A DNA stretch of 64,000 bases from Lethocerus indicus (Eukaryota; Arthropoda; Insecta; Hemiptera; Belostomatidae): the NCBI GenBank assembly GCA_019843655.1, contig JACDQD010000007.1, forward strand, positions 22,028,365-22,092,364. Reading direction: 5' to 3'. Of the stretch, positions 49,901 to 64,000 are shown one piece after another. A model generated the notes under the pieces. It did no database searches and was not told where the DNA came from. It saw nothing but the letters and a program-made list of their open reading frames with translations. The first letter of the stretch is position 1, and every line of letters starts with the position of its first letter. A program made the translations under genes and the position numbers.

Positions 49901-52900
49901 GGTTAATTATAATGTTGTATATAATAACGTTTAATCAACGCTTTGTGCTCATAGTGAATGCTGCTCTGTTTCTGCGTCAATCTCCCGTTACAGGCCTGAA
50001 GCCGTACGTATTTGTCCAGTAAATGGCTTCACAGCCTCTATATCTGTTGCATTGACACGATATAAAGGTGTCAATTAAGCCTACTATAGAAGCGTTGCTA
50101 ATTCGATTTATTGAAAGAATGATATTGCAAATTTTTGCAGAAAAATCGTGTCAGTCGTGATAAATTAATTTACACTAAAAATCCGTTATAGGCGCGTTTA
50201 TTTTATTTTAAGGTATGCGTACGCCTACCTAACATACAGACTATGAACATACTGTGTATTTAGAACGAGTCACACTACATTCATGACGTGTGGGGACAAT
50301 GTGAAAATGGTTGCGGACCAGGGTTGATGACTTGTCAATGGGGGAAAAGCGGCTTAACTTGGCCATCTGGCTAAAGCGCTTTTGGCGAACTCTCGGTAGC
50401 GCAATAGTAGAGGTCGGTCGGCCCAGATACAACACGACTCGACAAATGGAGCCGCAAAAGAAGAAAGAAAAGATAGTAGTTTTTTTGGTCGTTCAGTTCC
50501 CCACTGTAATGCTTTCGGTTACAAACAACTCCGATTATAAATATATAATTTGATATATTTAATATTTGATAGCATTTTAAAAAATGTTTATACTCGAGGA
50601 TCAGTCACAACCTTGGCAGAGTGGAAATGTGATTGAGATAGGGTTTTAAAAAGCAAAGAAGAAGGGTGGGGAGTTTACAGAGAAGAGGAGAGAATCCGAC
50701 GCGTTGGGGGGCGTTAATTTAAACATTTAACTGCAGGGCGTCAGTTGTAAATATTTGGATTTAGGCGAAACTGGCGAAAAACCAATGACTTAGTGTGTTT
50801 ACCCACCGTGGTACACAAACCCCCCCCCGGAGGATTGCAAGCCAGTGCCAGGGCCCACGGAAGAAAATAAGATTATCGCCCCCAGTTCAGAAATACATTT
50901 TAATATAAAAAACTTTTCAAAAACTTATTTTAACAATAATTTGACCCGAACAAATAACCAGGGTAACTGTCTAACATTTTTTTAAGCCAATAGTGTAAAA
51001 CTGGAATAGGTAGGATCCATAATATATAGTAATAACGGACTATTATTCGAAATATTTATACTCGTGTTTAAATAGTGATTACTCATTAACATACAAAAAA
51101 ATGAGTGTAGAAACAAATATCAACATTTATCCAATTTCAGATAACTATACGTGATCTCTCAGCTTTTACCCTATCTGAACAGTAAAATATATGTATAAAA
51201 TTATTACTATCAACGAAGAACAGAAGCGTTTTAGTTTTTGCTTAATAACTGAAAGCAAAAATTATTACTTGGACTGAAAAAAATATTTTGGCATTTATTT
51301 TAGTATGAATTTCTCGCACTCGAAAAAATGTGAGTCCTCCTTGTTACAGAATCATGGAACTGGTCAGATTATGGAAGCACCTTAAGCGATTGTAGCCGTA
51401 GAGGAGTATCGGTTTTAGAAACAATGTAGATTGGATGATTTTGTGCAAAAATAATATCATTCAGAAAATTGGAAATTTTATCGGAGGCCAAATCCCTGAC
51501 CTAAAACGAAGGCTGTTAATTCAATTCGCTAAAATGTTTTCACCCGATGTATGTTACTGGGAAACAAAATAACACTGAGTTGGTCCGGAAGTTTGTCCTT
51601 TTGTTGAAGAACATGGAAATATTATTTCAAAGTTCCGTACCCAAATATACGTAAGTGTCGCCATCGTGTCACAATAGGGCAACTGATCCCATCGATGCCA
51701 ACTTTGTTGTCAAGACGTGTCTGTTGGGGTTACCCTGGGGGCCGCCACCTGAAGGAGTAAGTACATTAAGCAGTTTATGACCAGCAATCAAATTTTATTA
51801 TGCCCAAATGCTGTTTCACGTTTATTGCTTTCCCAGAGTTCATTTAATTCCACCCGATGAGGACTGCAGAATGTGAACTTGTGTAATACAGTGGAGTAAA
51901 CATGTTATATTAAATTTATTTTATGATTTTAGAGCAGCGCTCAATATTAATGTATCAGATTCAAATTGTAATGAATAAAAGCATAAAATTAAAAAATATT
52001 CTTAAAAAAATCAAGATTACGGCTAAGACAAATTTGAGTGCATTTCCTAATAATTCAAAATTGGATATGAAACTATTTTCTTCTGTTACCGTTACTTATA
52101 CAGTTTAAACTTTAGGAATGTTTCAATAATAATACATTAAATACAGTTTTTTTCCATAAAGGTTTCTTCTATCAGACCTAAATATGGTGTATATTAAATT
52201 GCGGATTTAGTTAGTAAAGTAGTATTTCAGTTCAAGGCATTTGCGTGGAACTCAGGATTGGAAGTATTTTTTCAAACTCTTGTGATTTTGTGTCTCTTTT
52301 TGCTTCTTTTAACCTAGTTTTCCTCTACTAATATAGCGAATTAATGGCCTCTGTTTTTTTCGGGAAAATCGGCGATATTTCTCCCGCATTTCGTAGTCTC
52401 TGCATATGACAGTGTTCCAACCCCCAATTACCCATATTTATTGGGGTAAGCTCTTGTCAAATCCAAGTTCTACCATCCCGAGTTTTCCTTCACTATTCCA
52501 TTCTGAACGATTCTGCTGAATAATTTCAATAGCGCTCGTTGGGATTGATTGTTTGTCCATGCCTTTTTAACTGGCAAATTATAAGTTGAGAAGGAAAACG
52601 CAGCATGGAAGCAGTAGACTCTCCATTTAACGGTTTGCCGAAACAGATAAACCATCGAAAATTCGATATCGAGGTAAATTTGTTTTGCCGCCGCTGTCCC
52701 CTTCCCACTTACAATGGGGAACTAAAAGGAAAATTAACCTAGTTAAGGAACCGTGCTAGAAGGTTACATCAGAACCATCGCGGATACACATCGTAACAAC
52801 ACAGAGTAAAATTTTGACTGTGATTTTGGTAATTGTATCGGTTATTGGAATTTTTACACTAACGTCGTAATATAAGTATATCTTAAAACAGTATTCCAGT

Positions 52901-53184
52901 AATAGCAATTAGTAACGAAGCTTTCTGTTTTGAGCGTGATCTAATAAAGAACGACTTTACGAGGGTTTGAAAAAGAAAGTATATAACATAGAACTTGAAA
53001 ATTAAAAGTATTACTACAACAAAAATACAGAAAGTACCACCCCCTAATCTTTTAGTCTTAGATTGTTAATGATAAAACAATGCCAATATAGTAATGTTAT
53101 TAAATGAATTTCAAAGCTCAGTCCACATTTTTTTGTTTTATTACAGGATATATTTTACGCACCATGAGCCAAACTACTGTCTAG
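46911..53184. other. gene-free stretch
   Basis: No supported exon or RNA gene. A 30-nt near-palindrome at 49409-49438 (TTTCCATACA/TGTATGGAAA core with a 2-nt loop) and a C run at about 50821-50828 are the only local structures noted. Confidence 0.45.
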
Positions 53185-53322
53185 AAACACAAAGGGATAA
53201 TTTATTTACGTATAATGCTTTTTGTGTTAAGAAATGATTAACGTTTAAAATTCTAATTTCAGTTTGGCCCTGTCCCAATAAGTCGCAAATATTACATAAT
53301 ATCAGGAATTTATCGTATTTAA
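53185..53322 (+). repeat. diverged direct repeat, first copy
   Basis: This shares with 53685-53813 the ordered words AAACACAAAGG / AAAACAAAGG, TTTATTTACGTA / TTGTTTATGTAG, TCTAATTTCAGT(T/C)TGGCCC, CTCCCAA-type sequence and AATATTACATAA(T/C)AT. Diverged, spacing about 490-500 nt. Confidence 0.6.
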
Positions 53323-53684
53323 TCCAATAAGTTTATTGTTGCCAAGCTTACTTCGTCGGTCCAAAATATACCGAGTTTCCATTATAGAGGTAAACTACAT
53401 GATCGTCCCTAGGAATGGATTAAAATCGCAGGCCGAAATATTACCAAGTTCTCAAACAGGCGCGTTCCACAATAAACATCTCTGAAAGAATTCAGCAATT
53501 GCAAAGTTATTTAGATTCAGAACTTGTTTTCTCGGATCTGACGACCATTTTTAGAAACGAATATTTATTATCTGTCCACGACCAAATATATTTTTGTTGA
53601 GATATTCAGGGTCAGTTCCTTCGATGGTGGGACCAATGTCGTCAGTAGCCATTCTCCTAGCGGATACATTAGCCGGCCTCTCAC

Positions 53685-53813
53685 GGAAAACAAAGGAACT
53701 CATTTGTTTATGTAGGGTTCTAGCGTTTGAGATTGTTTAATGTATAAAAATCTAATTTCAGTCTGGCCCACTCCCAACAATTCCGTAATATTACATAACA
53801 TCCCGCATTTAAC
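53685..53813 (+). repeat. diverged direct repeat, second copy
   Basis: The partner of 53185-53322. Both copies contain TCTAATTTCAG, which resembles a splice acceptor, but neither is followed by a convincing exon. Confidence 0.6.
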
Positions 53814-56800
53814 AACCGACCGCAATTATTTGTTTTCTTACAGTGCAGTATTCGTTTCGAAGTGTTAACTTTCTACTTGTTTCCAATTAGTCACTGTCCC
53901 GGTTTATGAAAAGAATAAATATATTCAGCTATTTTTAATCATAATCCTAGGACGTATTAGAATAATTTCGGCTCGGAAACCTGTCCGCTCAGGTAACCCG
54001 TTATTTGAGGAACCAAACGTGCATTAAACAATAATAATACGCAAGACTAATTTTAGCAGATTCCACTAGTGCAGATGATGAAATCAGTTTCCCAGTTACT
54101 GTTCCCACTACATCATAAATTCCGAAATTCATAAAACGTATGCGCAGATATTTCGATGTAATCACAAAGTTGGGAATTCGCTTGCTTCTTAGGCGTATTT
54201 CTATGTTTAAACGACTAGTCTCCTTGAACGAGTGAATACAACCCTTCTTTCATTAGGGTCATCGTTCTAAAGATGCTAGGTTGAATGGTATTTATTGTTC
54301 TAATTCAGAGCTGGCCGGTGGGGCCGATTGAGAAGTTTCAGCGCGGGTCTCTCTATTCATAGGCCTTTATCCTAATAATAGAGGAGGCTGGGCTAGGTGC
54401 GGACGCTCGGCCAAGACGTCCGTTCGCAAAAACAAAGCCCTGGCAGACTGTCAAAGCGAGAAAATTGTTGTTTTATAGAGAAAGAAATTCGGGCGCGTCG
54501 TTTTTAGACGTTCCGTCCGCAGTACGCGGAGAAGTCGATCGACAAAAGTTGCCGGGGGAACAATGGTCGCGGAACAATGGTCCTCCTGGGTGGCAGTTTT
54601 CCACGACGGCGAAATACCCCAACGGGCCCCATTTATTCCCCTAATATTCAAAAATAGCCCCCTTTCGAACGGTGCCCGGTGCGTTGCAAAAATAAAGCCC
54701 GTACTAGCCGCCCCCTTACCCGGTCCACGTTCGCAGTAGAAATCTGAAATTGGCTTGCTGCAATAACGCGTACGAACTAATATGAACACAGGCACTTGTT
54801 GCGAAATTCGCAATGAAATTCGTGCTACTGTAACATGCAGTGATCATACAACTGCACTCTGTTGTTTCCTATGGGGCATCTTCAAATTATCTCCATAGAA
54901 TATCGACTAAATTCATTCAATGTGCATTGTGTCCGAAGTGACAATAAAGTTTCCTCATTTGTCGTATGTTTTCGCATTCATCTGGACACTAGTCCTGTAT
55001 TTAAGGTTTGTTGCTAACTAATGTCTTCAACCTTGTCCCGAAATTTTTTTTAGGAGAAAGGTTAGCGCATTATCCGTTGTTCTTAAGTCAGTATAGCGAA
55101 AATTGAAAATTATATATACATATATACAAAAGTAATTATGGTTTGTCCGAGTGAGGCACCTGGCGAACGCCAATTCACAGGGCGTAGCTGCATTTTACGA
55201 TATCGGTTGTTATCGGACCCCGGGAATATCGCCAGTGTCGCTCAATCAAGCTCCATTACCGGAGTAATCATACTGTGGCACGAGGACTACAGGTTGCCGT
55301 TTCTCTAATAACCGCCTCACCGTCTTATACTAGGTCAGAACCTTTCACCATGTCAACCGTACCGCGATACAGAATCCGACATAATATCTGGGTAATGCCC
55401 ACATTACCCTTTTTATCCGTTTCAAGTGGCGCTCTAAGCTCACAGTCCGACAGTACGCGAATCATCAAGAAATAACTAAAGCCTACTGTCTAACTAAAGC
55501 ATGAACATGTCGGTATTAATTGACGGATAAATTAAACTGCAGTGGCATCGAAATAAACCTAAAATAAAAATGATTTAATCTTTAAACTGTATATACTTTA
55601 AACTTCTGGCAGAATTCCAAACGAACTTAAATTTTCCGATCTATTATGAATCTATGAATAAAACTAGTAGATCAGTTAGTAGTGCAATCGTGGTTAGTGG
55701 TGCAATAGTGAATTGTGGTTACATATGAACACTTTTTTTTATTGTATGTTGTAATGGTCTGAAACAGAATACAAAGAGGGTCTATCGATTTAGTTCATTC
55801 TCTCTTCTGAGTTGCATATGTGAAAGGTTTTTTTTTTGGATTTATCCTTTTACTTCAGAACTAATTCGCAGTCGCAAAGATAACTTATCATAATGCCTCA
55901 CCACATCGAATAAGCTTCCTTTTAGCACTGCTACATTGGCAAGTAATTCCCTCGCTATACATGCACCGAAGTGTTCCCGATGACGGATAAACTCATATCT
56001 TGCATAGGAACGAGCGGGCGAAAGCAAAAATATGGCGAGCGTTGAATATGCGAGTGTATATATTTACTCCCGAATTTCCGTTTTATTAATGCGCCACTAA
56101 TTGGTCTCATAATACCCTTCTCATTAGTATTCCGTAGGCAGTGTGGCCCGTTTCCGACACAGGCTCCTCCAACTCGCGGCGGGCACTCGCGAATTGAAAC
56201 CCAGCCCGATAATAATCGATTCCGATGATTTATCGTCGCGATGAAAGCGGCAATTAACTCTCGCTTAGAAAATCGATGATATTAACTGGAAGAATTATTG
56301 GCCAACTCTCTAATGGGGCGATTTCTGTTTTCTGAGAAATTCTCATCGAGAAAGTTCTTGAGACCGTTGTTTCCGATGATTCGTTTACAGCGATGGGATT
56401 GTACGTGGCAATAGATGATGTATTGCTCCAAATGACCCGTTTAGAAATCAGCCATTCTAGATTGCTTCAGTAAACTAATTAACAGCGTTCCTATAATTAA
56501 TATAATACGCTCGTTTGGTATTATTTCTGTTACCATGACGTCAGAGATTTATTATTTTATTGGTATAATGATTATAGACAGTCGTGATATGGTTACTATG
56601 GCATTATTTCTGTGATGGAATTGCCAGTTATTACACTTTGTTCAGAAACAACTCCAGATAATTGAGAAGTCGAATTTCCTCGACGAAAGCAGCTTATATT
56701 CAACAGGAAATTACAGTGCTCATTTAGTGTGACTGCAATTTAGATTGCTGCTATACTCCTGACAAGGAAAATATTTTCACGCCTCATTTTCTTATTTCCT

Positions 56801-57358
56801 GCTTTTTATTAACGACGTTAATTAATTTGGAATAATGACAATGAACAAAATTGTATTTAAACACGAACATTCCACGATATACGAATTATTTTATAACCCA
56901 AATGGTAACCGAAGTACACAGAAGTGTGCGTACTATAGTAAGGTGGGAGTGAGAAAACAGAATTGTATCGTGGGGCGCGTCTAGCGGGTGGCTCAGGTGA
57001 AGTTACTAAAATGACAGGGAGCCCGAGCGGATTTAAACCTAATCCGAAGCGTCTCTTATTTCCGACGGGAGGATATATTGTTCGCCTCTTGCACACACGG
57101 GCACAATAGACTACCCCGAGAAAATCTGATATATCCGACATTAACATGTGCATGAGAAGGGTAATTCATCTCCAACAATATACCTTATACCCGGCAGCAA
57201 TTTTTAGAATATTTTACACGCTAAATTGTCCACATAAGAATTGCAGTGCTGCATACATACATACATATATATTTATGATAGTTTTGCTTTTATGCAATAC
57301 TAAGAACAATAGCTTGAGATATATTTCAGGAGGTCCACAAATTTTCGGAATACTCCGC
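53814..57358. other. gene-free stretch
   Basis: No supported gene. A GC-balanced patch around 54300-54740 carries a 120-codon minus-strand open frame without recognised motifs. Confidence 0.45.

Positions 57359-57411
<53 letters not shown>
57359..57411. repeat. (AT)n microsatellite
   Basis: An uninterrupted alternating AT tract of about 52 nt; a shorter CATA run lies near 57252-57266. Confidence 0.95.
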
Positions 57412-57414
<3 letters not shown>

Positions 57415-60400
57415 TCCATTATATTGTACTTTACTGTACTAGAGTCCGTCTAGAAATAAGATAGATTACATCTTAGTTTATTTATCGGCAATTATCGAAT
57501 TGTTTAAGTCCAGGTCTCTGTCTGGTGGGACAGGGAAGTATTCCTGGTAATTGGAATCTTGTGGGAAAGAGTCGGGGAGCTCCCGGAACCCGTAGGACAT
57601 TCCGATAACCGGCGGTTAACCTCTCCCGTTCTACAATGGCCGAGAGATTTATCGCCCGCCGGCCAGTCTCCAATTTGTCCCATCCTTCCGATATAAGAAA
57701 TCGATTTCGATGCCGGGAATTTTAATCGGCGGCGTAGGGCCGAGGCGAAATGTTCAATCGCCCTCTCTCAGAATGCATAGCTCACCGGTAGAGGTACACT
57801 GGCTGGAAACGAAGGACGGGAATTTACCGGCCTCTGACACTCAGTCAACATTTTGTATAGAAATCCATAATGATATTTCGTAATAACTTTCAGAATTGAT
57901 TACTCTTTTAATGAAAACAAATGAATTATAATAAATTGGATTCTGACGTGATATACAGTATAAAAACGAAATGCAGTGAAATAGAACGGTTTTTCTCTTC
58001 AGCAGCGTTTCATTTATGATTAACCAATTATTGATTTTTAAATTAATTAAAGCAAATTATTGGTAGTGACTTTAACAATAAAATCACATTCTATTACAAA
58101 GAAAGTAAATAGATTAATTCTGATGATCCTATAAACTCATTTTTTGGAATTGAGCATTCACACGCTCTAGGCAGATATAATTCGGGACACTTTTAATAAT
58201 GTTGCGTATTATATTCTGATATAATTCAAATCAGAATGAAACTCTGACAGATATATAACTCTATTTAGTTATACAGTTACTGAACGCAAGAGAATGTCAC
58301 GCATCCCTGCCTTTCCTACCTATAGTATTTATATATATACCACATTAATTCCATAAATTAAAAGTATAGTTTTAATTATGTATATTAAATGGGGCTCCTG
58401 TTATAAAATAACTCGGGTGGCGGCTAAGTGAAATTTAAAACGTTGTAGATTTCAAGACATGAAGTCGAGAGTAAAGCTTAAAAGAAATTATAAATTCCAG
58501 TGGGTATATTTCAGGTAATTAAACGTCCTGGATTGGAACCCGCTGTCTGAGTTGAAACTGGGGAAGGATCCGGACCATATTTATGGTTCGGTTTTTCTAC
58601 TTAGTAGGAATTTTCAGCGTCCATTAAAGTCACAAATGTAGTACGGGATCGCTCTTGAGATTATCGCGTCAATTAACAGCCTTTTTATTGCATCTCTTTG
58701 CAGTCGTTTGAAATGTCCTCTTTCAAATATTCTCGGTTAATTGTGAACACATACACACGTAACGCTGTTTTTTCTTTCTTTCATTATTCGTATTTCAGGG
58801 AGGTTTAATTGTTATGCGCTCTAACGTGTTTGTTTCGAGATATTTTCATGAAATTATTTGTCTTCTTTCGTACTTTCTGTTCCCCACTTATACCTTGATT
58901 TTATCGGGGGGAAAATCTCTGCACTTTAGCCAAGATGTAGAGGTGCATTGTGCTTATTTTATGATAATTGCGCAGATCGGCGTTTTTGATATTGTTATAT
59001 CTTGCCTTGCATTAAGTCGGATCACTTAAGCCTTTTTCTGTTTCAAGCAACGACCTTTTCGATTGTTATAATGGTCAAGCTTAGGCAGAGTGCTTTCTGC
59101 GTGAGATCTGCACGAGCTTATTTCGACTCGATATATCCATTAATCAAAACGTATTCGAACAGCAGTCTTTTGTGGAAATATTGCTGGGAAAATACATCAA
59201 GGATAGACATTTTCCATAGTTCAATAACAATAATGATAATTCACGTTTTGCGTTAAACGGCACCTCATTTTATTTGAAATTCATTCAATTTTGTAAATTT
59301 AAAAATATTTCGTTCCTGTAGTAAGGCATTTATCACAAAATATCGACATCACTTAAGTTCCACCCAATACCTTCTTCCTGTTTATTAATAGAATTCAGCT
59401 TGCTAATAAATTCTCAGTTCTCTAGTACTTGCCATTAAGCTTAGGACAATAAGTCGTTTTTAATGACGCCTGGCCCGGGACATATTTAATGCCACTATTT
59501 CATATAGAAAATGAAGGCCCGAGCTTCATAATTATTACTCGGTCGCGGAAATTAATATCGCCTAGAAATTATGTCTAAATTGAGCTGTAGAATGTTTACG
59601 AGTGAGCCGGGATTAGCGTCTAGATTTTTCGACCGGTCGAGATATCCGCCGGAATTTATTGGCTTCGGTTCGCCTCGCAATATTTATTTATAAAAGGCGA
59701 GCTTCCAATAACTTAATTCGCCGTCTGGAAAATTAAACAGGCAGTTAATATGCAGATTAAATATCGGCGGAACGGGAAGAGTGGAAAACGAGATTCGGTA
59801 AGAAAGATCCGGCCATAAATTCAGAAATTCCGCGGAACCTATTGAATCCAAAGATAAAGATTGAATATTTAGGGTTCGACAGCAGAGTCTATACAGAGGA
59901 AAGAAATTGATTAATTAATTGCGAGTGGAGAAAGATTTACGATTTGCCAAACAAGGGCGGCCTTCCTCAGACCTGTCGAAACGCTTTTATTATTGTAATT
60001 ATAATTATTGATCAATTTGATTAAATTGAATTTGAAGCGATAAATCATAATGAGAAGGCGATGAAAAGTTTTGGTCTCGTGTGGAAGATTATGTAGATTG
60101 CTCGTCAATTGAAAAAGAAATTGTTTTGCGATTAATACATTAACATAGCGTACTGTTTTACGCTTCTATCGGACAGAAGAAGCTTTTTTCTTGTTTTGTT
60201 TTCGAAACCTATGAACGTTGGTTGCCGATGTAGCGCCGTCTCAGTGCAGTTACTCAGCTCAGTGGCATTGCAGAGATGATAACCCACCGTTATCATAATT
60301 AATTTAAAAACTTACAAATCAATAAATGGGGAATGTCCGTTTTCCGAAGCAGAAAAAATTTGTAATGTTCGGAGGGATTTTTTAAAATTGGCTCGATGAT

Positions 60401-63400
60401 TTCGCAAAGCCGTATATTTTAAGTTTTCTGTAAACTTGTTTGTCTTGTCAGATTAAGAACCGCAGTATACTCTTATTCATTAATCAGATTTGCTTTAGAG
60501 TAAGTGAACTCGGCTGAAACTGGGCCATTATGTTACACGAAATTGAAAAGGAAAGAAGAATAAGTTACAAGCGAAAAGCAAAAACTATTATGCGGGGGTA
60601 ATTATTTGAATTCTTATTTTCTTGGATTTTCGCCAGGTCAAAGTGTAGCCCCCATCTTATTCTTATATTTAACTTTTGCTTATATCATTTTCTGTATAAT
60701 TAATAACTGGACTCTCTTTTGTGTGCATGGCGGCCTTACTTAATTTGTTTCGTCGTAAGGTCGTTCTCAAAAGCCCTGGTAGACTTTGTAAGTTATTAGT
60801 CAATCCTTCTTATAATTTAATAATGAGATTAATAACATAAACTCCATTAGTCTGTTTTTTATTTGTTGTTAATTCGTAGTACTTATTTATCTCAGTTTTT
60901 GGTATTCGGGTGTTGCCTACGATGAAGATCGAAGACAGTCTCTTTGACATAGCCTACACCAGAATTCGAGTTTTATATAGACAAGGATTGTATAGGCGCG
61001 GCCGAAGTCCAAATCGTGGGTTACGGCCACGATCGACGGAGGTACTATGCCACTGAAAAATAGCGAAATTACGTTAGAAATAAGAACATGGTACCCATAG
61101 AGCAAGAACTTATGCGGAGTCTTCAACTGTTTCTAGTGCGGAGTTCTTCAACTCTTGGACCCGCTTCTCGAGCCAGCCTTCCTTATGACGAGGCGCTTGT
61201 TACATCTAGTACTGGAAGTGAGAGAAAAAAATGTTTAACGGGATTCAATTTATTTCAGAAGTGTACGCCCGCAGAGGAACCGAGTAACAATAAGTTATTC
61301 GAAATTATGGGAAGAAGTTATGCAAGTTATGCATAAAGAATCGGGCAACTAGGCCGTCCAATTTTCAGATAAACTCCAGAAACACCCCTTTTCGCTTATT
61401 ACACGCATTTTATATTCCCTACCGGCGATATTTGCATAACACAGCGTTGGTGCATTTTGTCTTCGCTCCCCGGTCGAGGATTTATGCGGCGCGGGTCCGG
61501 CCGTAATTGATTCGCCCTTATTCGTAACAGAAATCTTTCTGCAGGAGGGGAAAAAAACGAAGCAAAGAAAGAAATTATTATGTGAAATCGTATTGGTCGA
61601 AGAACATAGGGGGGATGAGTTATACCGGCGAGGAAGTCGTAAACTCTGAACGCTAACTGGATTCGGTCCCCGGGTATTGAGAATACTTTAAATGCGGGGA
61701 GCATGTTGATTTTTCACGCGGTATTATAAATATACGTCGGTATGATTTATATGAATTGGATTTCCGGCCGGAGCTATCGGTCTACTTATAGACCGGTTTA
61801 ATACAACAGCGTTTGAACAAAAAATAAAATACACTGGTAAAAATTCAGCTTGTAGGATCGTTGAACTAAAATATAATATAAAACGCGTATTACGTTTCAT
61901 CTTGCCACGACAATAACGTAGAACTAGTCCGTAGGCGGTCGCTGATTCGCTTGTACCGATGTTTCAATTGCAAAACTTGGGATGTTTTGCATATTTACAA
62001 TGACTTAAATATAGATTCATTTTACTGACAGGATCACTTTAATGTATCTGCACTCTCTGGTTTATGTTAAGCATATTTCAAATTACATAGGGCCCTGAGA
62101 GATTGTAATTGTATTTAACTGGAAGTTGAACATAGGCTCTTGAGTTATCAACATAAATATAAAATACGATGAAATTATTTCGACTCAACTTCTGGTTGGG
62201 GATTGGTCGCCTCGATAACTACTGCAATCATCAACGTTTTCAGAAGGTAATAACTGTAAATTTATTCTAATGGAAAATAAATACGTTGTTATTCTGAGTC
62301 ATTGGTTACTATTAGCAGAATGGACGTTTTCATGAATCTGAATTTAAATTTGTAATAGAGTACATCGAACACTCATAACCCCAATATATATGCCTGAGAA
62401 ATACAAGCTAAGAAAGGGAATATATATATTTAGGTATTATATATACAACAAATTATTCGTAGAAATGTTAAAATTTCTAAAGTTTAGACAATTAGACATT
62501 TTGTTAAATGTCACTTAATGTCTATTTTAAGTTTTCCGTATAACATGGCTTGCTTACAATGTCCAGCTGGGTGGTCCCAATTCTTTTATTTATGTAATCC
62601 AGGATCCACTTCCTTGGCACATCATATTTTTAAGTCATGTCACTAGAAAGTTCTTCGGTTATAAACAGACGAAGTGATAGTCGTATATTATTTGAGCATT
62701 ACAGAGACGGCCAAGCACATCTGAATCCCGAAGTGGCGAATATTTAAGCTGTATCTGCTCTAATTTATATAATACGATTCGTCAGTAATGAATTTGTGAA
62801 ATTGGAATTTTCTGGTTCGATGTTTAGTTGTTGTAGAGGATCTATACAGATGATACATTTCTGATCGCACATTTTATAAACATTCTATAGAGAGGTAGAA
62901 TGGAAATTACAACATCGTTTACACTTTTTGGCGTGCTAGGAGGATCGGCATATGGTCTGTGAATGTTTGATTGCTAACATAGAAGTCTACAACACGTGCG
63001 AGAAGTCTGTCAATACAGCAGTTATCGATCACTAAATTTCGATTCGCTGCGATAAAGTTTGCTCACCTCTTAGCATCGATCTCCATTCGACGATTTAAAA
63101 TAATAATTTTATAAACATAATAATTTAAAAACCTATTAGTTCCTTATTAGAAATTACAAAAGAATGTCTCGATTTCCTAATTAGGTTATTAATAACCCTT
63201 TGAGAATAACGTATTTTCTTTTAAGACCCGCAATATTATATCACAGTAGATTCAGAGTAATCTCGCTGCGTAGCTAACTGTCTTACAGTGTATGTAGTAA
63301 TCATGTCAACTTACTTCTTTATTTTAATTTAATCACTAAAGCATCAATAAAACAGTAAACATTCAAATTAATGCAAGAATTTAAAATCTAAGACGTAAAT

Positions 63401-64000
63401 AAAAGGTTTCTTATTAGGCTTAAATATCCTTTAACTATCTTTTTTCCAAGAAATTCTTTCGTACCAGGCAAAAGGAGACAGGCATGGATATTTTAAATAT
63501 ATTTACGTCTATTAAACTAAAAAGTGGTTGTACATTAAAAAAATTCACACGACAATAATTAATATGTTCTTTCATCGAATACACTGATATACATCGTAGC
63601 TATTTCCATCGGAACGATCCCCCGGGGAATGAATAATTTATACTATTACTTCATTAGTTTCCTTGACCCTCTTATTCTGTCTGTTCCTTTAAAAGAAAAT
63701 GTACGGAATGAAACGAGGCGAAGAGCGTGAAACACGCGAACTTAACCCACCTATGAATATAGAAAAGAACCCGGCTCCCTTACAGTAAATATGAATTCTC
63801 CATTGATCAACGACAGAATGCCAAATCGTATGCAAACTGTTATTCGGCGGGAGACGTGGGACTATCCGCGTGGGAGAGGCCCACCGCACCAGGCTTTCTG
63901 ACTGCAGCCAAACCGATTGTGAGCTCGGAATTTACCGCCTTATTCAATTAAAAGGCGACACAATGGATTAAATCTGAATAAACGGCCCCGACGGGCGAAT
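57412..64000. other. gene-free stretch to the window end
   Basis: No supported exon, RNA gene or mobile element. A small perfect stem CGGTCTA/TAGACCG with a 4-nt loop is at 61778-61795. Patches near 57600-57850, 59590-59830 and 61430-61680 are more GC-rich and might be conserved non-coding elements, but I have no comparison to show it. Confidence 0.45.

Noticed and set aside
54451..54813. 120-codon open frame on the minus strand
   Set aside because: No known motif or plausible exon borders; it lies in a GC-raised patch where stops are rarer.

Overview
The window is eukaryotic nuclear DNA, most likely from an arthropod and probably an insect. Open reading frames are short and unsupported across most of it. 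The few convincing coding pieces are short exons with GT/AG splice borders. There is a decayed Jockey-type non-LTR retrotransposon, and the base composition is AT-rich with long gene-free stretches. I cannot name the species. Nothing resembles bacterial operons, CRISPR arrays or tRNA/rRNA genes.

Two host genes are visible, both on the minus strand. (1) At 43453-45770 lie the last four coding exons of an ankyrin-repeat protein of the ANKRD33/33B type. They are phase-compatible, join to 271 codons plus a stop, and have a poly(A) signal downstream. The N-terminal exons are not seen; they may lie upstream, beyond 45.8 kb or outside the window. (2) At 13725-13897 lies a single exon whose peptide resembles the start of the formin GBD/FH3 domain (INF2/Form3 type). 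Its partner exons were not found, so its introns must be very long.

The most striking structure is a giant imperfect palindrome at about 33728-40359: two arms of about 3.35 and 3.07 kb around a 206-nt spacer. Each arm carries, pointing outward, a copy of the same splice-bordered exon-like segment (36290-36374 minus, 37647-37741 plus). These differ by 10 nt, so they cannot both keep the same downstream frame. Each arm also has an inward-facing mirror ORF. Each inner end has a YY1-like AAGATGGCGG motif just before a short start-codon ORF. The arms have diverged by substitutions and by separate indels, yet some stretches are still identical, which suggests an old inverted duplication with patchy homogenisation. 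The palindrome sits in an AT-rich, CpG-poor block (about 33.4-43.2 kb) that contrasts with the CpG-normal flanks.

Other structures: a perfect 64-bp-stem hairpin at 30449-30596; a 5'-truncated Jockey copy at 20871-21790 with a 10-bp target-site duplication; two adjacent small hairpins at 20022-20075; three copies of an interspersed repeat (12.1, 17.6 and 43.8 kb); degenerate local repeats at 23.4-23.8 and 53.2-53.8 kb; three long (TA)n tracts; and a CTCF-like motif at 46707-46722. The rest is intron or intergenic sequence in which I see no supported gene.
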